A DNA stretch of 34,605 nt from an uncultured Eubacteriales bacterium (lineage in GTDB: Bacteria; Bacillota; Clostridia; Oscillospirales; Oscillospiraceae): contig ONGJ01000013.1 in assembly GCA_900317375.1 (NCBI GenBank), positions 1-34,605 on the forward strand, read 5' to 3'. A program made the position numbers and the translations under genes. Below are positions 1-6,902 of the stretch, one piece after another. The notes beneath the pieces are model-generated. The model was given only the letters and a program-made list of their open reading frames with translations. It was not told the origin of the DNA and did no database searches. Positions within the stretch are counted from its first letter, which is position 1. Each line of letters opens with the position of its first letter.

Positions 1-459
1 ATTACCACCGCATCGCTGTCGGAATCTTTTGTTCCGATTGCAGAACTACTGAGATTACCGGCTGAGAAGCACCATGTCTGTCCATCACCAAGTGATGTCG
101 TGTAATATTTTGCATTTGTATAGCTAAACCCTTGATAATTACTCTGATTATATGGCGTGACAAACCAGCCAATGTACGAATCGCCAGAAGAAAGCGAGTA
201 CTGACCGCAATCGCTCATCCCTTGGAAGGGTTCATGACGCCCGCAAACCGGGCAGTAGAAGTAATAATATCGATACATTGCTGTCGTTTCTACTTCTCTG
301 CTGTCGCTCTTGCTGACCGCATCCAAAGACCAGCTACTCCAATCACCGTAATTGCCCCATACCTGCTGGGATCCGGTCAGTGTCCAGCCGGGTTTGCTGC
401 TGACCGTATCTGTTGTTGTTTCTCTTGTCGAATAGCGATATTGTGTTTTTGTCTCGATC
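1..459. repeat. Long direct repeat, copy A
   Basis: Positions 1-459 match 2709-3167 at a constant offset of 2708 with roughly 96-97% identity by eye; the first 180 bases show about six differences. Both copies code, on the minus strand, for the CPVCG-containing WSxWS region of two adjacent surface-protein genes. The match stops abruptly after CTCGATC. The left boundary lies outside the window. Confidence 0.9.
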
Positions 460-1108
460 AGATCTTCACTGATACCGCTTGGTCTTGTTTCACTCCATTC
501 GGAAGAATAAACCTTCTGCCAGATAGAAAAGAGCTGCATATCCTGATGAACGGTAATGAAGTCCCCGGGTTGATACTCTGCGGTTGCTGCTGTTGGATCT
601 GTTGCCCATCCAAGAAATTGATAGCCCTGTTTTTCTTGGATTCCTAAGGCTTCTGACGAAAGATTGAAGGTTTCTCCGTCTGTAGCAATAATCAACGGGT
701 CTCCATCGAACTCAACAACCCAGAGCCTGGCCCAAACCGCATACAGCATTGTATCGGCATCAATAACAAAAGAATCTCCCGGTTGGTAAGCAGCCTCAAC
801 CGCACCCGGAGTAAGGGCCCAGCCAAGAAAAGTATGCCCAGGGTAATTCGGTTTTATCTCGCTTAGTCTTAGGTCTTCTCCTTCATTTTTCTTCTGGCTT
901 GCTGGCGGGTTGATTCCGCCGTTTGCATCATAGGTAATAGAATACTGCTTCTTCCACACAGCATATAGTGTCGTCTCCGCATTGAGATCAAACGCATCGC
1001 CCGGAGCATAATCCGCAACAATCGCATTAGGAGTAGCCGTCCACCCTTCAAAGCGGTATCCATCACGTACGGGTTCTACACTGCTGAGTGTCAGGTCAAT
1101 TCCATATG
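1..1108 (-). CDS. InlB-type repeat / WSxWS surface protein, C-terminal part of a frameshifted gene (partial at window edge)
   Basis: This minus-strand frame is open without a stop from the A7 tract at 1110-1116 to the left edge, and it continues the upstream gene in the -1 frame. It has no start of its own. It encodes two InlB/Listeria-Bacteroides-type repeats (YDANGG...SQKK...FEGW/FLGWA...LYAVW), a third more divergent one (FDGDPLII...FLGWAT...LFSIW), then a WSEWSETRPSG...IETKTQYRYS segment. After that comes a stretch almost identical to residues 631-780 of the next gene upstream, including CPVCG and the Trp-rich flanks. InlB-type repeats are beta-grasp spacer modules of secreted and surface proteins; a specific function cannot be assigned. 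The coding potential is intact on both sides of the frameshift, so the break is either recent, a sequencing error in a homopolymer, or bypassed by slippage. Confidence 0.75.
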
Positions 1109-2125
1109 CTTTTTTTGCGATGTTGGCGCTCCTCTGCCTCCATTAGAATCATATTCAATCGTATATGGATCACTTATTGTGACAGTAGCTGTTGCAAATT
1201 GTGGATTGTCAAGCCATACATCGCCAATATCACAAGCATATAAATATACGTTCTGAGTTCCTCTAAGGGGTACCTCAATTACAGAATCAAAACCATGATA
1301 TATCCCAACAGAGTAAACAGCATCAACATCTTCTCTTCCCTTATCGGCATATATCTCATATCCACTACCGGATCCTGCTGGCCCTCCGACATAGACATGA
1401 ACAGGCACAGTACCATTAACATTGTCACGGTCAAATGCCCAACCAGCTACCCGGATAGAACCAGGATACCCATTGCAAACATCAAGAGCAGCTATTGGCA
1501 ATGAACCATTCTGTATTTCAAGTCCATTCTGTTCACAAACATAATAGACGCATACATTACATATATGTACCCAAGGTACTTCGATTACTTGTCCAATACC
1601 TGCCCCATTTATATTCCATGGATCGGTGATTACCAGATACTCTTCATTTCCTATTTTCTTTATTCCACTGATTACAAGATAATGCCCGTTTGTGGTATAG
1701 CCAAGTACCCACGATGTGTCTGCATTCAAGTAAACCTCCGCAACGACAGGGTTACCTCTTCTAAGGCTGTTGCTGACATACGTATAGAAATCTTCCGGCG
1801 TGGTTTTTGCTCTGTATCCAAAAGACACTCCGCAATAGTCTCTAAGGCCGTTAACAATGGGTGTAATGCTCCCAGATCCGTATTCTGAGACTAATTGCGC
1901 TTCGCTTGGTATAGAAGAGCTTTTCCCTGTGATAAAACCATGTTGATAATAATATGCTATGCATTCCCTTGCCGATGCATCGGCACACGTACTGGATGTT
2001 TGCTGTGGAAGCAACGGTACATCCAATTGAATATCATACCCATCTGCATAAGCTGTTATAGCAACACTGCATAAGGATAATAAACAGATAAATAAAGTAA
2101 GACTTCTAAACAACGAAGTTCTCAT
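1091..2125 (-). CDS. Secreted C39-like cysteine peptidase with GWAFD-type beta domain; zero-frame ORF ends at a frameshift
   Basis: The 344-residue zero-frame product has a signal peptide (residues 1-27, ending AYA). Next is a Peptidase_C39_2-like papain-fold domain (about 33-185) with plausible catalytic Cys47 (TSSTCADAS), His148 (NGHYLVISG) and Asp168 (ITDPW). A beta-rich domain follows (about 211-316; SIRVAGWAFDRD, VPVHVYVGG) of a kind common in clostridial secreted proteins. The frame then begins an InlB-type repeat (YDSNGGRGAPTSQKK) but reaches a stop four codons after the A7 tract. Reading -1 at the tract gives SQKKAYGIDL, matching the repeat consensus, so the natural protein is probably far longer and runs off the left edge. 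The start is supported by AGGAGG eight bases before the ATG. There is no ABC-exporter context, so bacteriocin-leader processing is not suggested; a cell-wall or extracellular peptidase role is inferred. Confidence 0.8.
   Translation of the reverse strand: MRTSLFRSLTLFICLLSLCSVAITAYADGYDIQLDVPLLPQQTSSTCADASARECIAYYYQHGFITGKSSSIPSEAQLVSEYGSGSITPIVNGLRDYCGVSFGYRAKTTPEDFYTYVSNSLRRGNPVVAEVYLNADTSWVLGYTTNGHYLVISGIKKIGNEEYLVITDPWNINGAGIGQVIEVPWVHICNVCVYYVCEQNGLEIQNGSLPIAALDVCNGYPGSIRVAGWAFDRDNVNGTVPVHVYVGGPAGSGSGYEIYADKGREDVDAVYSVGIYHGFDSVIEVPLRGTQNVYLYACDIGDVWLDNPQFATATVTISDPYTIEYDSNGGRGAPTSQKKHMELT
1109..1116 (-). other. Candidate slippery site A AAA AAG (frameshift point)
   Basis: The minus strand reads TCG CAA AAA AAG CAT in the zero frame. 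The last seven bases form A AAA AAG in exactly the X XXY YYZ phase of bacterial -1 slippery heptamers such as dnaX. A -1 slip, or one extra A in the transcript, restores the InlB-repeat frame. AGGAG lies 13 bases upstream (1129-1133), somewhat farther than the dnaX stimulator. Those bases also encode the conserved GGRGAP stretch, so the match may be coincidental. I could not identify a clear downstream stimulatory stem. Confidence 0.4.
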
Positions 2126-2332
2126 TATACTCTCCTCCTAAAAGAAGCTTTTCATTCTCTGCTTCATTGTTATGACCACTCCATCCTGCCACATTCCGGA
2201 AAACCTCGTTTGCAAATCCCAAGGCACCCCTATTGTCACATGCCCGAATTGTTAACTTCCGTTATTTGTCAGTGTATATTGTTTGTCGCTTACATTGAGC
2301 TTGGAACCACCGCTCCGTTCGGGTTATTTCGT

Positions 2333-5056
2333 TTATCCGTTGATATCTTCGTTTGGAATGAAAAGCAAATCGTTCCAGCCTGCATAAAGCTTGGCATAGC
2401 TGTTCGGTTTGCCGATGATCACAATCCCGGCATCGAAGGCATCATCCGCGATAGACCTCACGCTTTCTGGAATGACCACTGCATCTGCAGCAATGTTCTG
2501 GAAAGCTTCTGACTCAATCTTTGTCAGTGCGACCGGAAGTGTCATAACCCGGTCTTCATCAATTTTGCAACGATACAGAGTACGGGTTTCCACCCTTTTG
2601 GCGTCACTCGCTTCCATAGGTGTGTCGCTCCATTCAGACCAATTAGTCCAGCGCTCGAAATTGTATACTGTGGACTGTGAGCGAGTTCTGTAACGATACC
2701 CGGTTGTAATTACCACCGCATCGCTGTCGGAATCTTTTGTTCCGATTGCAGAACTACTGAGATTACCAGCTGAGAAGCACCATGTCTGTCCATCACCAAG
2801 TGATGTCGTGTAATACTTTGCATTTGTATAGCTAAACCCTTGATAATTGCTCTGATCATATGGCGTGGTAAACCAGCCAATGTACGAATCGCCAGAAGAA
2901 AGCGAGTACTGACCGCAATCGCTCATTCCTTGGAAGGGTTCATGACGCCCGCAAACAGGGCAGTAGAAGTAATAATATCGATACATTGCTGTCGTTTCTA
3001 CTTCTCTGCTGTCGCTCTTGCTGACGGCATCCAAAGACCAACTGCTCCAGTCACCGTAATTGCCCCATACCTGTTGTGATCCGGTCAGTGTCCAGCCGGG
3101 TTTGCTGCTGACCGTATCCGTTGTTGTTTCTTTTGTTGAATAGCGATACTGCGTTTTTGTCTCGATCTGTTCATCCTTTATGCTCTCAGGTCTCGTTTCT
3201 GTCCAATCAGATACAAATACTGCTTTCCAGACTGCATAGAGCGTTGTATCTTGAGTCATTGATATACGGTCTCCAAGCTGATATTCTGCGACATCTGCAG
3301 TTTGCTCTGTTGCCCAGCCAAGGAATTCATGCCCTTCATAAACAGGAATACTCTGATCAATATATACTTGTGTTCCTGCTCGAACCATTCCAGGTGCAGG
3401 TCCTCCGGTACCGCCATTTGCATCAAAACTCAGCAGGAAGTTCTCCTCCCATACAGCATAAAGCGTTGTATCTGCGTCAATTTCGAAAAGATCTCCCCCA
3501 TAATACTCAGGGGTCGTCGCGTTTGGATTTGTTGACCAGCCTATGAAATTATATCGAATTGTGTTCTGCGGGGAATCCGTACTGAGTCTAAGCGCTACAC
3601 CCTCTACTTTCTTCTGACTTTCGGGTGCACTGGTACCGCCGTTAGCATCGTATGAAACTGTGTAGGTTTTTTCATACTCACAAATAAACCCACTGTTTTG
3701 TTTACCATAAAAGCCTCCAGTTACTTCATTCGGATTATCGATCCATTCTCCAGTCTGCTTACTTACTGGATTGTCATGTCCGAGAATTGCACTGTAGAAG
3801 TTGTCTGGATCTTGATGGACTCCTTCTTGGTAATCTCTGTCCCAGTTTTCATAGGTGAAGGGTTCTCCGCTTACCCAAGACCAGTTCCCAGACTCTTCAA
3901 GATCATATCCACCAATGTAGTATACGCCGAATGGGCATCCGCTTAGTAAGTTTACAACCGCCGCCTGCTCCTGTGCATTCGTTATGGATACCAGATGACC
4001 GCCTTTACTTTCGCAAAATGCTTTAGCTTCCGTCCACGAGAGATGATAGTCATAGCGTTCATAGACATGACCGTTATATATTACTGCTTTGGCTGCAATG
4101 GAACTTTCAGGTATTTTTGTGAAATAGAGAACGACCCTCTCTGTTCCGTTTCCAATGGTCCCTCCAACACCCGGCTCTCCTTCGAAAGGCCCGTAGTTAG
4201 GCTGATTATCATTAATCTGATATCCAATAAACTGATATCCGAAACCACGAACCCCTCTTATTACATAATTTGTCTGTGTCGGCCATGTTTTGTAATAATC
4301 GTTCACATTTTCTCCATCGAGAGTATAGTTCCCTTCTCCTCTTTTTCTTATATATACATCCGCATCGCCAACCCCTGAAATATTACCTTTCGTAACTCCA
4401 TCTACATTACCATTGAGGTCCAGATAGTATGAAGGTGCATAATTGATCCAAGGAACCTTTCCATGAAATGTCCACGCCCAACCACTTCCTCTGCCGCTAA
4501 TGTTGCCGCAATGTCCACTGCTATCTATAGTACTGATTTGTAAACTATATGATCCATCTGAAGTCGCTTCAATTACTCTTCCATTTCCAATATAATAGCC
4601 AACATGATAGCAGTATCCGCTAGAATACTCTTTAAAAAGCCACTCACCTATAGCAATGTTAGAGAAATCGCTACTGAGGGTACTACCGCAAGCACTTTCT
4701 AATCCGTCTCCGTCTGTGTCATAGAGTCCTATTGATGTGTCAGAGCAGGCAGAGTATGTCCCAGGAGTATAGTTATTAACAGCCGCACCTCTTGTTGCAA
4801 TAATAGTTTTCCCAAGATTCCAACAATCCCATGAAATATATTCACCGTTGTAATATCCGACATTATATGGGTATCCTTCACCATACCTCGTATTTCTTTT
4901 CACAGCAATGGATAAATAGTTGACAAACTCATCTGCAGTCATGACAACAGTACTAGCCGCACTTGTCATAGTTGGCAATAGAGTCACCATGATTAAAAAG
5001 GTCATTATTACGGATAAGATTCGTTTTCTCATAACGGATAAGATTCGTTTTCTCAT
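2333..5056 (-). CDS. Large secreted protein: NlpC/P60-like hydrolase + C-type lectin + InlB repeats + WSxWS module + LRR_5-like tail
   Basis: The 907-residue protein has these parts in order: a signal peptide (to about residue 33, TSAAS); an NlpC/P60- or CHAP-like domain (about 40-206) with likely nucleophile Cys78 (SWDCWN) and His151 (YCYHVGYYIG); a beta linker; a C-type-lectin-like domain (about 323-462) with WTEAKAFCESKGGHLVSI, the WIGG-like YYIGGYD, GEWID and a terminal FICEYE; two InlB-type repeats (464-536, 539-611); a Trp/Tyr-rich region (612-830) with three WSxWS...VETxTxYRY units around a CPVCG cysteine cluster; and a BspA/LRR_5-like tail (836-880, IESEAFQNI...VIPESVRSIADDAF). The probable role is peptidoglycan hydrolysis with carbohydrate or surface binding (inference). 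The start codon is preceded by AAAGGA at 11 bases. The first 24 bases are tandemly duplicated (MRKRILSV twice), so the second ATG at 5032 is an alternative start. Confidence 0.85.
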   Translation of the reverse strand: MRKRILSVMRKRILSVIMTFLIMVTLLPTMTSAASTVVMTADEFVNYLSIAVKRNTRYGEGYPYNVGYYNGEYISWDCWNLGKTIIATRGAAVNNYTPGTYSACSDTSIGLYDTDGDGLESACGSTLSSDFSNIAIGEWLFKEYSSGYCYHVGYYIGNGRVIEATSDGSYSLQISTIDSSGHCGNISGRGSGWAWTFHGKVPWINYAPSYYLDLNGNVDGVTKGNISGVGDADVYIRKRGEGNYTLDGENVNDYYKTWPTQTNYVIRGVRGFGYQFIGYQINDNQPNYGPFEGEPGVGGTIGNGTERVVLYFTKIPESSIAAKAVIYNGHVYERYDYHLSWTEAKAFCESKGGHLVSITNAQEQAAVVNLLSGCPFGVYYIGGYDLEESGNWSWVSGEPFTYENWDRDYQEGVHQDPDNFYSAILGHDNPVSKQTGEWIDNPNEVTGGFYGKQNSGFICEYEKTYTVSYDANGGTSAPESQKKVEGVALRLSTDSPQNTIRYNFIGWSTNPNATTPEYYGGDLFEIDADTTLYAVWEENFLLSFDANGGTGGPAPGMVRAGTQVYIDQSIPVYEGHEFLGWATEQTADVAEYQLGDRISMTQDTTLYAVWKAVFVSDWTETRPESIKDEQIETKTQYRYSTKETTTDTVSSKPGWTLTGSQQVWGNYGDWSSWSLDAVSKSDSREVETTAMYRYYYFYCPVCGRHEPFQGMSDCGQYSLSSGDSYIGWFTTPYDQSNYQGFSYTNAKYYTTSLGDGQTWCFSAGNLSSSAIGTKDSDSDAVVITTGYRYRTRSQSTVYNFERWTNWSEWSDTPMEASDAKRVETRTLYRCKIDEDRVMTLPVALTKIESEAFQNIAADAVVIPESVRSIADDAFDAGIVIIGKPNSYAKLYAGWNDLLFIPNEDING
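2709..3167. repeat. Long direct repeat, copy B
   Basis: This is the second copy of the 459-bp segment at 1-459, inside the NlpC/CTLD surface-protein gene. The encoded proteins differ only in scattered residues (for example GWFTTPYDQ here versus GWFVTPYNQ in copy A). That implies a recent duplication or ongoing gene conversion. Confidence 0.9.
5009..5056 (-). repeat. 24-bp tandem duplication spanning the start codon
   Basis: Codons 1-8 and 9-16 both encode MRKRILSV and are nearly identical in DNA (period 24 bp). The duplication supplies two in-frame ATGs and lengthens the positively charged n-region of the signal peptide. Only the first ATG lies near the AAAGGA ribosome binding site. Confidence 0.85.
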
Positions 5057-5289
5057 ATGTGATACGTTCCTTTATCTATAATATGCTAACTCATCTCTAG
5101 TATATCGTTCACCAATTAACTGGACTTATAAAACGAGGCAGAATGCCGTAATAGCTTATTTCATATAGCCCAAGTAATTCAAAGATGCTGTAATAGTCTC
5201 CAGCTTTTCCTAATCTATTACCAAATGGATTACACGGTGTCATATAATGATACCCGCGATCCTTTCACGGATTCTGGAAAGCATTCGTT
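5057..5289. other. Intergenic gap, AT-rich
   Basis: These 233 bases lie between two minus-strand surface-protein genes. They contain two short direct repeats of GATGC(C/T)GTAATAG-like sequence and no convincing terminator. The upstream promoter of the downstream gene could not be placed with confidence, although TATACT and TATTAT boxes are present. Confidence 0.4.
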
Positions 5290-6612
5290 TCAGTATTTAT
5301 TGCGAATACTGGCGACAAATCTGTCTGCATCGTCTTGCGAGAGAAATCCGACGATCACGTTTGTGTTGTACCCTACCATAAATGAACCGTAGCCATTTGG
5401 TGCATCGTACGGGAAAATGCTGAATGCGTCAATTGTGACCGGTTCGGAAACGTTCAAAATGGCACTGTCATACTCTCCGTCTCTGTATTCAAAGGTGTCT
5501 GTCATAATCCAAGAACCTGTATCAGCATCCCGGAAAACGCTTGCCCAAACGACATCGTTATAATGTGCCCCACTGTTGGTTCCCTGTATCATCATGGGAA
5601 TATTCAGAAAAACACAGTTTTCAATCGGACTCTGTAATTCAAAATAGGTGCAGTCTCCGCCGCCGATGTTCACGGTATTGTGGACTGTGGCTATCCTGTG
5701 ATAGGCTTCTGATGCCGAAAAATCGCCTAGGTCAACAATGTACAGCGTCGGACGGTCAACAAACACATCCAGTATGTTGGACCGGACAGAAAAAGGTTTC
5801 GCCCGTTCAATTTCTAGCGGAGCAGCAACCGCATACAGGGTAATCGGTTTGTCCAGGTTTACCGTAATGTGATAGGATTTTGCCGTCTCATATGGGAACT
5901 TTCCTATGAAATGCCAGCCGGTACCATCATTGATATAAATATTACGAGTGCCTGAGCAATCCTCATAACCGCCGTACTGTGCCCGATATTCCAATGTGAA
6001 ACCGACACAGTTTTCAATCGGCTGGTCAATTATCAGATATTTACTCTCTGTATCAACCATCTTCTCTTCAGACCAGGTGATACTCGGATCTCCAATGTTT
6101 TCTGCAGATGCATTGTCTGCCGTGCCTACAGTGACCGTAGTGCCGGGATAGGTGTTTGACAAGATGCCGGAATTCACCCAACCGCTTCTTGGCTTGTTTT
6201 CCAATGTCCGGTAAACGATAAACGAAGCATTACCGGCTTCTGCAAGCACATACACCTTAGCACCATGCTCAATCATCTCAGGGTTGTTCGTTGAGCCGGA
6301 ACTCCTGTAGACATAGACATGGTTTCCTTTGGGCGCATGAATATATTTGATTTGGTACTCTGATAGATAATTCTCTGCAGACGGACCTTTTACCCTGCTG
6401 CCATCGCCAATGGCAACAATATCATCCCAACTTGGATATCCATTCACCGAATACCAAGCAACAACTTTTGTTCTGTCATCTGTCGTGTTTTGTGTGCTTT
6501 CCGGCCCTGAGACGACAACGTTCGGAATATCAGCATAAGCAACCGATATGAAAGCAGAAAAAAAGCACAGCAAAACAGCAAGAGATGTGAGCATCGAGAT
6601 TGTTTTTTTCAT
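5290..6612 (-). CDS. Secreted SH3-like protein with two 'PIENCV' modules
   Basis: This is a 440-residue protein of unknown function. It starts with a signal peptide (MKKTISMLTSLAV...AYA, cleaved near residue 27). A region resembling a bacterial SH3 domain follows (about 89-152; YVYRSSG...GAKVYVLAE...GWVNSGILS), and SH3b domains usually bind the cell wall. Next come two copies of an unrecognised, probably beta-sandwich module (about 193-264 and 322-402). Both begin with (Q/S)PIENCV, pass a GxW...F-Y segment and end with a (D/E)(K/E)P(I/V)T strand. The longer reading from TTG at 6633 was rejected because AAGGAG sits eight bases before the ATG at 6612, inside that extension. The gene is monocistronic-looking: 233 bases follow before the next gene. 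A cell-surface role is inferred from the domains and neighbours. Confidence 0.75.
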   Translation of the reverse strand: MKKTISMLTSLAVLLCFFSAFISVAYADIPNVVVSGPESTQNTTDDRTKVVAWYSVNGYPSWDDIVAIGDGSRVKGPSAENYLSEYQIKYIHAPKGNHVYVYRSSGSTNNPEMIEHGAKVYVLAEAGNASFIVYRTLENKPRSGWVNSGILSNTYPGTTVTVGTADNASAENIGDPSITWSEEKMVDTESKYLIIDQPIENCVGFTLEYRAQYGGYEDCSGTRNIYINDGTGWHFIGKFPYETAKSYHITVNLDKPITLYAVAAPLEIERAKPFSVRSNILDVFVDRPTLYIVDLGDFSASEAYHRIATVHNTVNIGGGDCTYFELQSPIENCVFLNIPMMIQGTNSGAHYNDVVWASVFRDADTGSWIMTDTFEYRDGEYDSAILNVSEPVTIDAFSIFPYDAPNGYGSFMVGYNTNVIVGFLSQDDADRFVASIRNKY

Positions 6613-6850
6613 AGCGCGCTTCTCCTTTTCCAAAATGTTAACGGACTGATTCGATTATGATGAATCCAGTTTATCATAGGGTGAGACAAAAAACAATTAA
6701 AAAGTTGGCGTTCAGTGAATAATGCAGTTGATTGTTTTGACGGTCATTCCTAGAGGCTGATATGTAATAAATGGTACTTGACTGTTCAACGCAAAGCGTA
6801 ACTATGATCTGCTTTCCATTATCCAACAAATGTGTGCGGCAATGCCCGAA

Positions 6851-6895
6851 AAAAGAAATGAACCGGTCCGGGTTGGGATCGGTTCATTTCTCTTT
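6851..6895 (-). terminator. Intrinsic terminator of the arg-car operon
   Basis: An 11-bp perfect stem (6855-6865 with 6880-6890; arms GAAATGAACCG and CGGTTCATTTC) lies 12 bases past the carB-dapF stop. On the minus strand it is followed by a run of six T. A T-rich tail is also present on the plus side, so it may work in both directions. Confidence 0.85.
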
Positions 6896-6902
6896 TTCCA
6901 GA

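Noticed and set aside
1091-2125. C39 domain considered as a bacteriocin leader peptidase
   Set aside because: It has a signal peptide and no ABC-transporter domain, and no precursor peptide gene was seen nearby.
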